A DNA stretch of 64,000 nucleotides from Acidobacteriota bacterium (GTDB lineage: Bacteria; Acidobacteriota; Thermoanaerobaculia; UBA5066; Gp7-AA6), in NCBI GenBank assembly GCA_020199905.1, contig JAIVJS010000026.1:1-64000 (forward strand), written 5' to 3'. Below the pieces are notes generated by a model. It did not search any database and was not told the origin of the DNA. It worked only from the letters and a program-made list of their open reading frames with translations. Positions 1 to 9,158 of the stretch are shown one piece after another (position 1 is the first letter of the stretch; every line of letters begins with the position of its first letter). Position numbers and translations under genes: made by a program.

Positions 1-130
1 GCCGGGAGACAACGTGGCGCTGGAGATCCAGCTGATCACCCCCATTGCCATGGAAAAGGGCCTGCGCTTCGCCATCAGAGAAGGTGGACGGACCGTCGGC
101 GCCGGCACGATCACGGAAATCCTCGAATGA
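1..130 (+). CDS. tuf: Elongation factor Tu, C-terminal fragment
   Basis: The window opens inside the gene; the last 42 codons and the TGA stop (128-130) are visible. The residues match the end of EF-Tu domain 3, with the typical [19 protein letters not shown] segment and the short ending ITEILE. EF-Tu delivers aminoacyl-tRNA to the ribosome as a GTP complex. Its place directly upstream of rpsJ is the common str-to-S10 arrangement. The GTPase domain lies outside the window, so only the family assignment can be made. Confidence 0.93.
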   Translation, partial: PGDNVALEIQLITPIAMEKGLRFAIREGGRTVGAGTITEILE

Positions 131-152
131 GCCGGGAATCGAAAGAGCGAGA
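131..152 (+). repeat. Short type-A heptad trace after tuf
   Basis: GCCGGGAATCGAAAGAGC follows directly on the tuf stop codon. The same word order (TGA, then GCCGGGAA, then CGAAAGAG) follows the rpsC stop at 4343-4377, so this looks like a one-unit version of the heptad arrays found elsewhere in the window. Confidence 0.5.
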
Positions 153-233
153 GTCCATCTCGTGCGTTGAAGCCATGGGCTGGTGGAGAGCCGCCGTTTG
201 CTCCCTTCCGGTCCCGTCGAGGGACCGCTAAAC

Positions 234-551
234 ATGAAAAACGACAAGATCAGGATTCGACTGAAGGCCTTCGACTATCGAATCCTCGATCAGTCGGCGA
301 CGGAGATCGTCGATACGGCGCGCCGGACGGGTGCGAAGATCGCCGGCCCGATTCCTCTGCCGACGGCCGTTTCGCGTTACACGGTCAACCGGTCGCCGCA
401 CATCGACAAGAAGTCGCGCGAACAGTTTGAGATGCGCACGCACAAGAGACTCCTGGACATCCTGGAGCCGACGTCGCAGACCGTGGACGCGCTGATGAAG
501 CTCGAGCTCCCCGTCGGTGTGGATGTCGAGATCAAGGCGTTCGGAAAGTAG
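234..551 (+). CDS. rpsJ: 30S ribosomal protein S10
   Basis: This 105-residue protein starts [20 protein letters not shown] and contains the family motif around [17 protein letters not shown], so the length and sequence are those of S10. It sits in the 30S head and, in many bacteria, also acts as NusE in antitermination. An ATG at 234 was chosen because it gives the family-standard N terminus; an in-frame extension to 183 has no family support. A GAGGGA stretch lies about 8 nt upstream. It is the first gene of the S10 block, with rplC 4 nt downstream. Confidence 0.98.
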   Translation: MKNDKIRIRLKAFDYRILDQSATEIVDTARRTGAKIAGPIPLPTAVSRYTVNRSPHIDKKSREQFEMRTHKRLLDILEPTSQTVDALMKLELPVGVDVEIKAFGK

Positions 552-555
552 CGTT

Positions 556-1215
556 ATGCCAGTACACGGAATCATCGGACGAAAAGTGGGCATGACCCAG
601 ATCTTCACGGCGGACGGGACGGTCATCCCGGTCACCGTCGTCCAGGCGGGTCCGTGTCTCGTCATCCAGAAGAAGACGGTCGAGAAGGACGGCTACGAAT
701 CCGTGCAGATCGGACTCGTGGAGTCCCGGCCGGACCGGCGCGCCAATCGCGCGGCCAGGGGCCGCTTCGAGAAGGCAAACGTCGCCCCGATGCGCCTTCT
801 CGCCGAGTTCCGCCTCGACGCGGGCGACGAATTGAATCCCGGCGACAAGGTGCTCTGCGATTCCTTCCACGAGAAGGACTCGGTGGACGTGATCGGCGTC
901 TCCAAGGGCAAGGGCTTCGCGGGCGTGGTCCGCCGGCATCACTTCCGCGGCGGCGCGGCGACGCACGGCTCCATGTTTCACCGTGCGCCGGGCTCCATCG
1001 GGCCGTCCGCGTTCCCGTCCCGCGTCTACCCGGGGACCCGCTCGTCGGGCCGGCTCGGCGGACGCCAGGCGACCGCGAAGAACCTGACCGTCGTCCGCGT
1101 GGACGCGGAGAACAACCTCCTGTACATCAAGGGCGCCGTACCGGGGGCCCGCAACTCGGTCGTCAAGATCGTGCGCTCGGGCAACGGCGCCGCGGCCACT
1201 TTGGCCGCGAAGTAA
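556..1215 (+). CDS. rplC: 50S ribosomal protein L3
   Basis: L3 is a 219-residue early-assembly protein of the large subunit that reaches toward the peptidyl transferase centre. The start [17 protein letters not shown] is the family N terminus, so the ATG at 556 is preferred over an in-frame GTG-type extension from 517 that overlaps rpsJ. The internal loop with [14 protein letters not shown] and KNLTVVRVD is diagnostic. The gap to rpsJ is 4 nt and to rplD 12 nt, consistent with one transcript. Confidence 0.98.
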   Translation: MPVHGIIGRKVGMTQIFTADGTVIPVTVVQAGPCLVIQKKTVEKDGYESVQIGLVESRPDRRANRAARGRFEKANVAPMRLLAEFRLDAGDELNPGDKVLCDSFHEKDSVDVIGVSKGKGFAGVVRRHHFRGGAATHGSMFHRAPGSIGPSAFPSRVYPGTRSSGRLGGRQATAKNLTVVRVDAENNLLYIKGAVPGARNSVVKIVRSGNGAAATLAAK

Positions 1216-1227
1216 GGGACAAGAGCG

Positions 1228-1857
1228 ATGGCAACAGTTCCCGTTCTCAACTGGAAGAAGGAGCGCGTCGGCGAGGTGGACCTTCCCGCCGAGGTGTTCG
1301 AGTACCCCTACCGGCGCCACCTCGTGTGGGAGGTCGTCAAGGCCTACCGCGCGGGCCAGCGCGCCGGGACTCACAAGACCAAGGTGCGTTCCGAGGTCTC
1401 CGGCAGCGGCAAAAAACCCTTCAAGCAGAAGGGCACCGGCCGCGCCCGCCAGGGAGGCAGCCGTCCGCCGATCCACCGGCATGGCGGAACGTCGCACGGC
1501 CCGCGGCCGCGCTCGTACGCGCAGGGCCTGTCGGTCGGCGAAAAGAAGAATGCGTTGAAGGCCGTTCTCTCCCGCCGCGTCAAGGAAGAGCGGCTCCTCG
1601 TGGTGGACACGATGGAGCTCGCGAGCCACCGCACGCGCGACCTCGTCGCCGCAATCGGCGGGCTCGGCGTCACGGGCCGGACGCTCTTCGTCGACACGCG
1701 AGACAACGAGAACTTCTCGCGCGCCTCGCGCAACGTGCAGGATTGGAAGATCGTCGATTCGCTCGGCGTCAACGTCTACGATGTCATGAATCACGGCACG
1801 CTGGTCCTGTCGAAGGCGGCGCTGTCGCGCGTCGTCGCGACCCTGGGAGGGGAGTGA
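1228..1857 (+). CDS. rplD: 50S ribosomal protein L4
   Basis: L4 has 209 residues here. It lines the peptide exit tunnel, and in gamma-proteobacteria it also represses the S10 operon; whether that applies here is unknown. The conserved tunnel loop ([15 protein letters not shown], about residues 66-80) and the HGPRPRSY segment are clear. The TGA stop shares its last base with the ATG of rplW, so the two are translationally coupled. Confidence 0.98.
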   Translation: MATVPVLNWKKERVGEVDLPAEVFEYPYRRHLVWEVVKAYRAGQRAGTHKTKVRSEVSGSGKKPFKQKGTGRARQGGSRPPIHRHGGTSHGPRPRSYAQGLSVGEKKNALKAVLSRRVKEERLLVVDTMELASHRTRDLVAAIGGLGVTGRTLFVDTRDNENFSRASRNVQDWKIVDSLGVNVYDVMNHGTLVLSKAALSRVVATLGGE

Positions 1858-2147
1858 TGGACCCGCAACAGATCATTCGCCGGCCTCTCATCACAGAGAA
1901 GTCGACGCGGATCAAGGAAGCCGCCAACACGATCTGTTTCGAGGTCGCGCGCGACGCCAACAAGATCGAGATCGGGCGGGCGGTCACCGCGCTCTTCGGG
2001 GTCAAGGTCGCCGAGGTGCGGGTGGCGAACCGCCAGGGCAAATTGAAGCGGATGGGACGGTTTCTCGGCCGGCGCAAAGACTGGAAGAAGGCCTACGTGC
2101 GGCTGGCGGCGGGCGAGAAGCCCATCGAGTTCTTCGAAGGCGTTTAG
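1857..2147 (+). CDS. rplW: 50S ribosomal protein L23
   Basis: L23 has 96 residues. It sits at the tunnel exit and is the docking site for trigger factor and SRP. The N terminus [17 protein letters not shown] is typical, and the C-terminal [18 protein letters not shown] matches the family. The ATG at 1857 overlaps the rplD stop by one base (TGATG), which fixes the start. It is followed after 12 nt by rplB, in standard S10-block order. Confidence 0.98.
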   Translation: MDPQQIIRRPLITEKSTRIKEAANTICFEVARDANKIEIGRAVTALFGVKVAEVRVANRQGKLKRMGRFLGRRKDWKKAYVRLAAGEKPIEFFEGV

Positions 2148-2159
2148 GAAGCGAGCACC

Positions 2160-2990
2160 ATGCCAGTCAAAAAGTACAAGCCCACATCCGCGGGACGCCG
2201 TTTTCAGACGACGCTCGACTTTCAGGAGATCACGGCCTCGCGGCCGGAGAAGACCCTGACCGTCGGTCTGCGTTCGACGGGCGGCCGCAACAACCAGGGC
2301 CGGATCACATCCCGGTTCATGGGCGGCGGCCACAAACGGCTGTATCGGATCATCGACTTCCGCCGCGACAAGTTGAACGTGCCGGCGAAGGTCGCCACGA
2401 TCGAGTACGACCCGAACCGGACGGCGAGAATTGCGCTGCTCCACTACGCGGACGGCGAGAAGCGTTACATCCTCGCTCCGAACGGACTGCAGGTCGGCGC
2501 GCAGGTCGTGTCGGGCCCCGCCGCCGACATCGTCCCGGGAAACGCCCTGCCGCTGCGGGGGATCCCCCTCGGGACGACGATCCACAACATCGAGTTGAAA
2601 CGCGGCAACGGCGGGCAGATGGTCCGCTCCGCGGGCGCCGCGGCCCAGCTGATGGCCAAGGAAGGGGACTACGCCCAGGTGCGCCTGCCCTCCGGCGAGG
2701 TCCGCCAGGTGCACATCGAGTGCTACGCGACGATCGGCCAGGTCGGCAACCTCGAGCACGAGAACGTCTCGATCGGCAAGGCGGGCCGCAACCGCTGGCT
2801 GGGATGGAAGCCCCACAACCGCGGCGTCGCGATGAATCCCGTCGACCACCCGATGGGCGGCGGCGAAGGAAAGACCTCGGGCGGAAGGCACCCGACCTCG
2901 CCGTGGGGCTGGAAGACCAAGGGCATGAAGACGCGAAATAACAAGCGGACGGACGCCATGATCGTCCGCCGCCGCAAGTCGAAGGGCTAG
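2160..2990 (+). CDS. rplB: 50S ribosomal protein L2
   Basis: This 276-residue protein is of normal family length. L2 is needed for subunit joining and lies near the peptidyl transferase centre. The sequence carries [12 protein letters not shown] at the start, the GRNNQGRIT segment, and the highly conserved C-terminal region with [13 protein letters not shown] and [10 protein letters not shown], which includes the functionally important histidine. It is followed after 7 nt by rpsS. Confidence 0.99.
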   Translation: MPVKKYKPTSAGRRFQTTLDFQEITASRPEKTLTVGLRSTGGRNNQGRITSRFMGGGHKRLYRIIDFRRDKLNVPAKVATIEYDPNRTARIALLHYADGEKRYILAPNGLQVGAQVVSGPAADIVPGNALPLRGIPLGTTIHNIELKRGNGGQMVRSAGAAAQLMAKEGDYAQVRLPSGEVRQVHIECYATIGQVGNLEHENVSIGKAGRNRWLGWKPHNRGVAMNPVDHPMGGGEGKTSGGRHPTSPWGWKTKGMKTRNNKRTDAMIVRRRKSKG

Positions 2991-2997
2991 GCAGAAC

Positions 2998-3336
2998 ATG
3001 TCGCGTTCAGTCAAGAAGGGCGCTTTCGTCGACGAGCACCTCATGAAGAAAGTGGGCGCGATGAACGACGCTCGAGAGAAGAAGGTCGTCAAGACGTGGT
3101 CCCGGCGCTCGACGGTGATTCCGGACATGGTGGGTCACACGATCGCCGTGCACAACGGCCGGAAGTTCATCCCGGTGTACATCGCGGAGAACATGGTCGG
3201 GCACAAGCTCGGCGAGTTCTCCCCAACCCGGATCTTCAAGGGTCACAGCGGCAAGAAGGCCGAGGCGGGCGCCCCCGCTCCGGGCAAGCCGGTCAGCGCA
3301 CCGGGCGCCGCTCCGGCTCCGGCGGTCAAGGCATGA
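2998..3336 (+). CDS. rpsS: 30S ribosomal protein S19 with an Ala/Pro tail
   Basis: S19 binds the 30S head with S13. The core ([15 protein letters not shown] through [17 protein letters not shown]) is standard. The protein has 112 residues against about 92 for typical S19; the extra 25 or so residues after GKK are almost all Ala, Pro, Gly and Val and look disordered. The stop overlaps the rplV start as ATGA (3333-3336), so the tail is fixed by the downstream gene rather than by a missed stop. Confidence 0.97.
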   Translation: MSRSVKKGAFVDEHLMKKVGAMNDAREKKVVKTWSRRSTVIPDMVGHTIAVHNGRKFIPVYIAENMVGHKLGEFSPTRIFKGHSGKKAEAGAPAPGKPVSAPGAAPAPAVKA

Positions 3337-3692
3337 CGATGAAGGCCACAGCAAAGCTTCGCTTCATGAAGGGCTCCGCGCAGAAGGTGCGGCTGGTCGC
3401 CGACCTCGTGCGCGGCAAGAAGGTGAACGACGCGGTCGCGATCCTCCGCCACACGCGGAAAGTCGCGGCGCGCGACATCTTAAAGACGCTCCGCTCGGCG
3501 GTTGCCAACGCGGAGCAGCAGGAAGCCCGGGTCGATGTGGACGAGCTGGTCGTCCAGCGGATTTACGTCGACAAGGGACCGCAGGAGAAACGCGTCCGGC
3601 CGGCGCCCATGGGGCGCGCCTATCGGGTTCTCCATCGGAAGAGCCACCTCACGATCGAACTTTCGGACACGGGCTCCGAGGCGAGGGGTTAA
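3333..3692 (+). CDS. rplV: 50S ribosomal protein L22
   Basis: L22 (119 residues) has an extended beta hairpin that lines the exit tunnel; in other bacteria, changes in this loop give macrolide resistance. The sequence contains [15 protein letters not shown] near the N terminus and the hairpin tip segment [15 protein letters not shown]. The ATG at 3333 overlaps the rpsS stop by 4 nt. A second in-frame ATG lies two codons later and cannot be excluded as the start. The gap to rpsC is 2 nt. Confidence 0.97.
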   Translation: MTMKATAKLRFMKGSAQKVRLVADLVRGKKVNDAVAILRHTRKVAARDILKTLRSAVANAEQQEARVDVDELVVQRIYVDKGPQEKRVRPAPMGRAYRVLHRKSHLTIELSDTGSEARG

Positions 3693-3694
3693 GC

Positions 3695-4345
3695 ATGGGA
3701 CAGAAAGTCCATCCGTACGGATTTCGCCTCGGGTTCAACCGGACCTGGCACTCGCGCTGGTTCTCCGTGAAGGACTACCAGAAATACCTGCACGAGGACC
3801 TCGCGCTCCGGAAGGAGCTGAAGGGGCGGTTGTCGCATGCCGGGGTCTCGGAGATCGACGTGGAGCGGTTCGCCAACAAGCTGAAAGTCAACATCCAGAC
3901 GTCGCGGCCCGGGATCATCATCGGCAAGCGCGGCGCGGAGGTCGACAAGCTTCGCGACGAGCTTCAGAAGCGGACCAAGTCCGAGGTCCATATCAACATC
4001 ATCGAGATCCAGCGCCCGGAGACGGACGCCCAGCTCGTTGCCGAATCGATCGCCCTGCAGCTCGAGCGGCGGGTCGCGTTCCGGCGGGCGATGAAGAAGG
4101 GGATCGAGTCGGCATTCCGCTTCGGCGCCCAGGGAATCAAGATCCGCTGCGCGGGCCGCTTGAACGGCGCCGAGATCGCGAGAGCGGAATGGTACCAGGA
4201 GGGCCGGCTTCCCCTTCACACGCTGAAGGCCGACATCGACTATGGATTCGCGGAGGCGAACACGACTTACGGAAAGATCGGCGTGAAGACGTGGATCTAC
4301 CGAGGCGAGCAGCACAAGGCGAAGAATCGGAGAAAGACGGCCTGA
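3695..4345 (+). CDS. rpsC: 30S ribosomal protein S3
   Basis: S3 (216 residues) forms the mRNA entry site with S4 and S5. It has the family start [14 protein letters not shown], the KH-domain GXXG loop in [15 protein letters not shown] (about residues 70-84), and the C-terminal domain with [14 protein letters not shown]. The TGA stop is followed immediately by a heptad array (4346-4377), so the otherwise tight operon opens here to a 124-nt gap before rplP. Confidence 0.98.
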   Translation: MGQKVHPYGFRLGFNRTWHSRWFSVKDYQKYLHEDLALRKELKGRLSHAGVSEIDVERFANKLKVNIQTSRPGIIIGKRGAEVDKLRDELQKRTKSEVHINIIEIQRPETDAQLVAESIALQLERRVAFRRAMKKGIESAFRFGAQGIKIRCAGRLNGAEIARAEWYQEGRLPLHTLKADIDYGFAEANTTYGKIGVKTWIYRGEQHKAKNRRKTA

Positions 4346-4449
4346 GCCGGGAAACGGGAAACGGGAATCGAAAGAGGAGATGACGCAAATTCAAACGGAC
4401 GGGCGGATGAGGGCGTCGATTCCCGATTCCCGATTTCCGATTCCCGACC
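4346..4449 (+). repeat. Inverted pair of type-A heptad arrays between rpsC and rplP
   Basis: The left arm (4349-4376) reads GGGAAAC, GGGAAAC, GGGAATC, GAAAGAG. The right arm (4418-4445) reads GATTCCC, GATTCCC, GATTTCC, GATTCCC, which is the reverse complement type. The arms are separated by about 40 nt of unrelated sequence. As RNA they could pair into a stem of about 20 bp with a few mismatches between two cotranscribed ribosomal genes. No ORF or ribosome-binding signal explains them. Confidence 0.85.
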
Positions 4450-4469
4450 GGACATAGCGAGCAACGACC

Positions 4470-4895
4470 ATGCTAATGCCCTCAAAGGTGAAGTACCGGA
4501 AGCAGCAGCGCGGGCGCATGCGCGGCAAGGCGTATCGCGGCGGGACGCTCGCTTTCGGCGACATGGGCCTGCAGATCCTGGAGCCCGGGTGGATCACCGC
4601 CCGCCAGATCGAAGCCGCCCGCATCGCGATGACGCGCGCCGTCAAGCGCGGGGGCAAGATCTGGATCCGGATCTTCCCCGACAAGCCGTACACGAAGAAG
4701 CCGGCCGAGACGCGCATGGGCAAGGGCAAGGGTGCCCCGGAAGGCTGGGTCGCCGTGGTCAAGCCCGGCCGGATCCTGTACGAAATGGAGGGGGTCGACC
4801 TCGCGACGGCGAAAGAGGCGCTGTCGCTGGCATCCGACAAGATCGGACTGCGGACGCGGTTTGTGACTCGCGATACCGAGACGGAGATCCTATGA
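4470..4895 (+). CDS. rplP: 50S ribosomal protein L16
   Basis: L16 (141 residues) sits beside the A site in the large subunit. The start [19 protein letters not shown] is the family N terminus, so the ATG at 4470 is used although a second ATG follows at 4476. The segment [20 protein letters not shown] is diagnostic. The stop overlaps the rpmC ATG by 4 nt. It is separated from rpsC by an inverted pair of heptad arrays. Confidence 0.97.
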   Translation: MLMPSKVKYRKQQRGRMRGKAYRGGTLAFGDMGLQILEPGWITARQIEAARIAMTRAVKRGGKIWIRIFPDKPYTKKPAETRMGKGKGAPEGWVAVVKPGRILYEMEGVDLATAKEALSLASDKIGLRTRFVTRDTETEIL

Positions 4896-5101
4896 AGAAG
4901 AAGGAACGCGAGACGCTGGCGAGCCAGGGAGCGCCGGAGCTCGCCGAGAAGGCCAGGCAGCTCAAGGAAGCCTCGTGGAAGCTGCGCCTCCAGAAGGCGA
5001 CCGGTCAGCTCGAGAACCCGAGCCGGCTGAAGGTCGTGCGGCGCGACATCGCCCGGGTGCGGACGTACCAGCGGGCGCTCGAGCTCGCGGAGAAGAAGTA
5101 A
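4892..5101 (+). CDS. rpmC: 50S ribosomal protein L29
   Basis: L29 (69 residues) lies at the tunnel exit next to L23. It is a helical hairpin; the conserved second-helix pattern [19 protein letters not shown] is present, and the N-terminal half carries the less conserved [20 protein letters not shown]. The ATGA overlap with rplP fixes the start, and rpsQ begins directly at the next base after the stop. Confidence 0.95.
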   Translation: MKKKERETLASQGAPELAEKARQLKEASWKLRLQKATGQLENPSRLKVVRRDIARVRTYQRALELAEKK

Positions 5102-5377
5102 ATGGAACAGCCGGCAGAAAGAAAAGCGCTCGAGCGGCAGACCAAGGTCGGCCGCGTCGTCTCGGACAAGATGGAAAAGACGATCGTCGTCGAGGTCGAA
5201 CGGCGCGTGCAGGAAGCGCAGTACCAGCGAACGATCCGCCGGACGAGCCGCTTTCTCGCCCACGACGAGGCCGGCACCGCCAAGATGGGCGACCGGGTCC
5301 GGATCGAAGAGACGCGGCCGCTCTCGAAGAAGAAGCGGTGGCGGCTGCTCGAAGTGTTGACGAAGGCGGAAGCGTGA
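5102..5377 (+). CDS. rpsQ: 30S ribosomal protein S17
   Basis: S17 (91 residues) is an OB-fold primary 16S rRNA binder. The motif GRVVSDKMEKTIVVEVERRV and the later FLAHDE...KMGDRVRIEETRPLSKKKRW are characteristic. The gene follows rpmC with no gap. Its stop is followed after about 13 nt by a heptad array that occupies much of the gap to rplN. Confidence 0.97.
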   Translation: MEQPAERKALERQTKVGRVVSDKMEKTIVVEVERRVQEAQYQRTIRRTSRFLAHDEAGTAKMGDRVRIEETRPLSKKKRWRLLEVLTKAEA

Positions 5378-5390
5378 TGAAGAACCAGAT

Positions 5391-5474
5391 CCGGGAAACG
5401 GGAAACGGGAAACGGGAAACGAGGCCGTCCGGCCCCCGTCCGTTTGACGTTTTACGTTTTCCGTCTCCCGGCCG
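5391..5474 (+). repeat. Inverted pair of type-A heptad arrays between rpsQ and rplN
   Basis: The left arm has four exact GGGAAAC units (5393-5420). The right arm (5442-5469) reads GTTTGAC, GTTTTAC, GTTTTCC, GTCTCCC, a decayed reverse complement of the left arm, ending 14 nt before the rplN start. The spacer is about 20 nt. The arrangement is the same as at 4346-4449 but with a shorter centre. Confidence 0.82.
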
Positions 5475-5483
5475 GGGGCTCGC

Positions 5484-5861
5484 ATGATCCAGATGGGCAC
5501 CATCCTCGAGGTCGCGGACAATTCCGGCGCGCGGCGCATTGCCTGTATCCGGATGCGCGGCGGCTCGGCCGGACGGTACGCGCGCCTGGGCGACGTGATC
5601 ACCGCGTCCGTGAAAGAGGCGGCTCCCGACTCGCCGTTCGTCGAGAAGCACGGAAAGCGGGTCGTTCGGGCCGTGATCGTGCGGACCCGCCGAAACCACC
5701 GGCGCCGGGACGGGTCCTACATCCGGTTCGACGACAACGCGGCCGTGCTGATCTCCAACGAGGGCGAGCCCGTCGGAACGCGCGTCTTCGGGCCCGTCGC
5801 CCGCGAGCTGCGCGAAAAGAAATTCATGAAGATCATCTCTCTCGCGCCGGAAGTGCTGTGA
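5484..5861 (+). CDS. rplN: 50S ribosomal protein L14
   Basis: L14 (125 residues) forms an intersubunit bridge with 16S rRNA. The start [18 protein letters not shown] and the segments [19 protein letters not shown] and FDDNAAVLI are family hallmarks. It is slightly longer than the usual 122 residues because of a small insertion near residue 50. The TGA shares its last base with the rplX ATG (5861). Its upstream spacer is filled by inverted heptad arrays, the right arm of which ends just before the start. Confidence 0.98.
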   Translation: MIQMGTILEVADNSGARRIACIRMRGGSAGRYARLGDVITASVKEAAPDSPFVEKHGKRVVRAVIVRTRRNHRRRDGSYIRFDDNAAVLISNEGEPVGTRVFGPVARELREKKFMKIISLAPEVL

Positions 5862-6187
5862 TGAAGAAGAAGACGAAGCTGAGGAAAAACGACGTGGTCA
5901 TGGTGATCGCGGGCAAGGACCGCGGACGTCAGGGGCGGATCCTGCGGGTGCTTCCCGCGGCGGACCGCGTCATCGTCGAGCGCGTCAACATGATCAAGAG
6001 GCACACGCGTCCGAACCCCTCGAAGAACATCGCGGGAGGCATCTCGGAAAAAGAAGCGCCTCTTCATATCTCCAACGTGATGTTGATCGACCCGGACCGC
6101 AGCGTCCCGACCCGGATCGGGCGGCGCCGGGATGCCGAGGGAACGCCCGAGCGTTTTGCCAAGAAGAGCGGCGCCGCTCTGGCATGA
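5861..6187 (+). CDS. rplX: 50S ribosomal protein L24
   Basis: L24 (108 residues) is an assembly initiator with an N-terminal KOW/SH3-like motif: [20 protein letters not shown] at residues 9-28, then [13 protein letters not shown]. The start overlaps the rplN stop by one base. The TGA stop is followed directly by GCCGGGAAAC, the start of another short heptad array (6188-6204). Confidence 0.97.
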   Translation: MKKKTKLRKNDVVMVIAGKDRGRQGRILRVLPAADRVIVERVNMIKRHTRPNPSKNIAGGISEKEAPLHISNVMLIDPDRSVPTRIGRRRDAEGTPERFAKKSGAALA

Positions 6188-6208
6188 GCCGGGAAACGGG
6201 AAACGAAG
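6188..6208 (+). repeat. Type-A heptad array between rplX and rplE
   Basis: Two GGGAAAC units (6191-6204) preceded by GCC sit between the rplX stop and the rplE ribosome-binding region. The array begins right at the stop codon, as it does after tuf and rpsC. Confidence 0.75.
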
Positions 6209-6216
6209 GAAATTCA

Positions 6217-6759
6217 ATGGCAGCCAGACTGAAAGAGCGGTACATGAAGGAAGTGGCCCCGAGCCTGGGCAAGGAGCTCGGGATCGACAACGCGATGGCG
6301 ATTCCTCGCGTCGAGAAGGTCGTGCTGAACATGGGGCTCGGCGAGGCGGTCGCCAACCCCAAGATGCTCGACGGCGCCGTGGACGAGCTCTCGTCGATCG
6401 CCGGACAGCGGGCCGTAGTGACCAAGGCGAAGAAGTCGATCGCGACCTACAAGCTGCGTGCGGGTATGCCGATCGGCGCGCGCGTCACCCTGCGCGGCGA
6501 GCGGATGTACGAGTTCCTCGACCGCCTGATCAACATCGCGCTGCCGAGGGTCCGCGACTTCCGCGGAGTTCCGACGAAGGCGTTCGACGGGCGCGGAAAC
6601 TACACGCTCGGGATCCGCGACCATTTCATCTTTCCGGAGATCGACTACGCGAGGACCGACAAGTCCAAGGGTTTGAATGTGACGATCGTGACGACGGCCG
6701 GCCGCGACGACCGGGCTCGCCAGCTCTTGAAGGAGCTGGGGATGCCGTTCGGCAAGTGA
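6217..6759 (+). CDS. rplE: 50S ribosomal protein L5
   Basis: L5 (180 residues) contacts 5S rRNA and the P-site tRNA. The start [17 protein letters not shown] is family-like, so the ATG at 6217 is preferred over an in-frame ATG at 6184, whose extra residues are encoded by the heptad array. Conserved segments include [26 protein letters not shown] and [15 protein letters not shown]. An AAGGAAA stretch lies about 8 nt upstream of the chosen start. rpsN follows after 65 nt. Confidence 0.98.
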   Translation: MAARLKERYMKEVAPSLGKELGIDNAMAIPRVEKVVLNMGLGEAVANPKMLDGAVDELSSIAGQRAVVTKAKKSIATYKLRAGMPIGARVTLRGERMYEFLDRLINIALPRVRDFRGVPTKAFDGRGNYTLGIRDHFIFPEIDYARTDKSKGLNVTIVTTAGRDDRARQLLKELGMPFGK

Positions 6760-6824
6760 GCATGAAGCAGGGGACCTTGCGGTCCCCCGCACCCCCAGGT
6801 ATCTGAGTTTTAGAGAGGCGACCA

Positions 6825-7010
6825 ATGGCGAGAAGGGCAATGCGAATCAAGGCGGCGAGGAAGCCGAAGTTCATGACGCGGACGGTTCGGCGCTGCCGGG
6901 TCTGCGGGCGCGCGCGCAGCGTGCTCCGCAAATTTGAGCTGTGCCGGATCTGCTTCCGCCAGAACGCGAACCTCGGGTATCTGCCCGGGGTGAGGAAGGC
7001 GTCATGGTGA
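6825..7010 (+). CDS. rpsN: 30S ribosomal protein S14, zinc-binding type
   Basis: This is the short (61-residue) S14 form. Four zinc ligands are visible as C24-x2-C27 and C40-x2-C43, and the ending [11 protein letters not shown] is the family C terminus. S14 completes the 30S head with S3 and S10. The stop overlaps the rpsH start (ATG at 7004), so the two genes share 7 nt. Confidence 0.97.
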   Translation: MARRAMRIKAARKPKFMTRTVRRCRVCGRARSVLRKFELCRICFRQNANLGYLPGVRKASW

Positions 7011-7426
7011 AGGCTCGCAAGGTCTCGACGACGACGGGCGATCCGATCAGCGACCTGCTGAACCGGCTGCGCAACGGGATGACGGCCGGGCACGAGCGCG
7101 TCGAAATGCCCGCCTCGCGGCTCCGGGAAAATCTGCTGCGGGTCCTCGCCGAAGAGGGCTACATCGCCTCGTACCGCCGCGTGGACGAGAAGGGCCGCCC
7201 CTGGCTGCGCGTCGGGCTGAAGTACGACCCGGAAGGCGAACCGATCGTGACGGGACTCGAGCGGGTGTCGCGCCCGGGCCGGCGCGTTTACTCCGCCGCC
7301 AAGGAGATCCCCGAAGTGCTCGGGGGTCTTGGAATCTCGATCGTGTCCACGTCGAAGGGGATCGTCACCGGCAAGGCGGCGCGCGAGTCGCGCCTCGGCG
7401 GCGAGATCCTTTGCAATATCTGGTAA
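7004..7426 (+). CDS. rpsH: 30S ribosomal protein S8
   Basis: S8 (140 residues) is a primary 16S binder and, in E. coli, the spc-operon repressor; its role as repressor here is unknown. The sequence contains [13 protein letters not shown] near the start and the C-terminal [17 protein letters not shown] signature. The ATG at 7004 matches the family N terminus; an in-frame upstream ATG at 6941 lies inside rpsN. It overlaps rpsN by 7 nt. Confidence 0.97.
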   Translation: MVKARKVSTTTGDPISDLLNRLRNGMTAGHERVEMPASRLRENLLRVLAEEGYIASYRRVDEKGRPWLRVGLKYDPEGEPIVTGLERVSRPGRRVYSAAKEIPEVLGGLGISIVSTSKGIVTGKAARESRLGGEILCNIW

Positions 7427-7454
7427 CGCCAAATCTGGAAATGAGAGCCACCCG

Positions 7455-7997
7455 ATGTCACGCGTAGGAAAAATGCCGGTCGTGATCCCGAAAGGGGTCG
7501 ATGTGAAGTCGGAGGGGGACTTCGTGCGGGTCAAGGGACCGAAGGGGGACCTGACGACGCGCGTGCCCGCGGGGCTGACGGTCGCCATCGAGGACGGCGA
7601 GGTCCGCTTCTCGCGCTCGAACGATGAGCCGCAACAGCGGGCGTTTCACGGTCTTCTTCGCGCGCTCGTCGCCAACAACGTCGAAGGCGTCACGAAGGGG
7701 TTCAGCAAGGACCTCGAGATCGTGGGCGTCGGGTACAAGGCGGAAGTGAAGCCGAAGGCGATCGTTTTCTCGCTCGGGTACTCCCATCCGGTCAATTTCC
7801 CGATTCCCGACGGGATCACGGTGAACCTCGACGCGAAGGCGGGGAAGCTGACGGTCTCCGGGGCCGACCGGCAGAAGGTTGGCCAGACGGCGGCCGAGAT
7901 CCGGAAGCTCCGCGTCCCGGACCCCTACAAGGCGAAGGGGATCAAGTACGCGAACGAGGTGATCCGGCGCAAGGTCGGAAAGGCGGGCGGAAAGTAA
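7455..7997 (+). CDS. rplF: 50S ribosomal protein L6
   Basis: L6 (180 residues) lies near the factor-binding site. The start MSRVGKMPVVIPKGV is standard and the C-terminal PDPYKAKGIKYANEVIRRK is the L6 signature. Two similar half domains can be followed in the sequence (about residues 1-80 and 85-180). The gap to rpsH is 28 nt, and rplR follows after 3 nt. Confidence 0.98.
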   Translation: MSRVGKMPVVIPKGVDVKSEGDFVRVKGPKGDLTTRVPAGLTVAIEDGEVRFSRSNDEPQQRAFHGLLRALVANNVEGVTKGFSKDLEIVGVGYKAEVKPKAIVFSLGYSHPVNFPIPDGITVNLDAKAGKLTVSGADRQKVGQTAAEIRKLRVPDPYKAKGIKYANEVIRRKVGKAGGK

Positions 7998-8000
7998 GCC

Positions 8001-8366
8001 ATGAAAGCCGAAGAGAGAATCGAATCGCGGCGGCGGGTGCGCGTGCGCATCCGTGAAAAGGTCAAGGGCTCGGGCGCGCGCCCGCGGCTCGCGGTCTACA
8101 AGAGCGGGCGTCACATCTACGCCCAGGTGATCGATGACGCGAGCGGGCATACCGTCGCCCACGCCTCCTCGGTCGAGGCGGACCTCCGGAAGGCCCCCAA
8201 GGCGGGCGCGAACGTCGCCACCGCCGAGCGCGTCGGCGAGCTGGTCGCAGCGCGTGCGAAGGAGAAGGGCGTCCTGAAGGTCGTCTTCGATCGCGGCGGG
8301 TACATCTACCACGGCAAGGTCCGCGCACTGGCCGATGCCGCCCGCAAGGGTGGTCTGGAGTTCTAG
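8001..8366 (+). CDS. rplR: 50S ribosomal protein L18
   Basis: L18 (121 residues) binds 5S rRNA with L5. The conserved blocks are [20 protein letters not shown] (about residues 32-51) and the C-terminal [20 protein letters not shown]. The start at 8001 gives a basic N terminus as usual for the family. rpsE starts 16 nt after the stop. Confidence 0.97.
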   Translation: MKAEERIESRRRVRVRIREKVKGSGARPRLAVYKSGRHIYAQVIDDASGHTVAHASSVEADLRKAPKAGANVATAERVGELVAARAKEKGVLKVVFDRGGYIYHGKVRALADAARKGGLEF

Positions 8367-8382
8367 CCATGAAGGAAATCCG

Positions 8383-8937
8383 ATGAGCAGCAACCGGGGA
8401 GGCGGCCCGCGTCCGCCGCGCGAGCGGGAAAAAGAGCGCGACGCGCAGGGGCGGGAGCTGATCGACCGCGTGGTTCACATCAACCGCGTCACCAAGGTCG
8501 TCAAGGGCGGCAAGAACTTCTCATTCTCGGCGCTCGTGGTCGTCGGCGACGGCCAGGGCCGCGTCGGCTACGGCTCCGGCAAGGCGAAGGAAGTTCCGAT
8601 GGCCATCAAGAAGGGGATCGAGATGGCCAAGAAGAACATGCAGGCGATCAGCCTGCGTGGCTCGACGATCCCCCACGAGGTCATCGGCCGGTTCGGCGCC
8701 GGGCGCGTGCTCTTGAAGCCGGCCGCAGCCGGCACCGGCGTGATCGCGGGGGGACCGGTTCGCGCCGTCCTCGAATCCGTCGGCATCGCGGACATCCTGA
8801 CGAAGTCTCTCCGCACGACGAACCCGCACAACGTCATCAAGGCGACGATGGACGGGCTCACCCGCCTCCGCAATGCCGACGAGATGAAGAAACGGCGCGG
8901 CGCGGCGGGCGAGAAGCTCGAGGCCGAAGCGTCATGA
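8383..8937 (+). CDS. rpsE: 30S ribosomal protein S5
   Basis: S5 (184 residues) is involved in mRNA entry and decoding fidelity. The double-stranded RNA-binding part is seen as [19 protein letters not shown], and the C-terminal part as [13 protein letters not shown]. The N terminus [16 protein letters not shown] is a disordered, Arg-rich extension. The ATG at 8383 was chosen over one at 8335 inside rplR. The stop overlaps the rpmD start as ATGA. Confidence 0.97.
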   Translation: MSSNRGGGPRPPREREKERDAQGRELIDRVVHINRVTKVVKGGKNFSFSALVVVGDGQGRVGYGSGKAKEVPMAIKKGIEMAKKNMQAISLRGSTIPHEVIGRFGAGRVLLKPAAAGTGVIAGGPVRAVLESVGIADILTKSLRTTNPHNVIKATMDGLTRLRNADEMKKRRGAAGEKLEAEAS

Positions 8938-9155
8938 GCGCGGAGCGCAAGAACGAAAAGGCCGAGAGGAAGAGTGACAAGACGTTGACGTTGCGGCTCG
9001 TGCGCAGCGGGATCTGCACGCCCAAAAGCCAGAAGGCGACGCTCAAAAGCCTCGGTCTCCGCCGTATGGGCCAGCAGGTCGAGCGGCCGGACGACCCGGC
9101 CATTCGCGGGATGGTCCTGAAGGTCCGCCACCTGGTCGAAATCGTGAAGGGCTGA
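8934..9155 (+). CDS. rpmD: 50S ribosomal protein L30, N-terminally extended
   Basis: L30 is about 60 residues in most bacteria; this one has 73, with a charged N-terminal extension ([16 protein letters not shown]). The core is clear: [20 protein letters not shown] and [19 protein letters not shown]. The ATGA overlap with rpsE fixes the start and shows translational coupling. rplO follows after 3 nt. Confidence 0.95.
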   Translation: MSAERKNEKAERKSDKTLTLRLVRSGICTPKSQKATLKSLGLRRMGQQVERPDDPAIRGMVLKVRHLVEIVKG

Positions 9156-9158
9156 GAC

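Noticed and set aside
4346-5474. CRISPR-like reading of the repeated intergenic sequences
   Set aside because: Units are 7 nt with no unique spacers between them and no cas genes are present.
6184-6216. Upstream ATG for rplE
   Set aside because: The extra residues come from the GGGAAAC array and are not found in L5; the ATG at 6217 gives the family N terminus.
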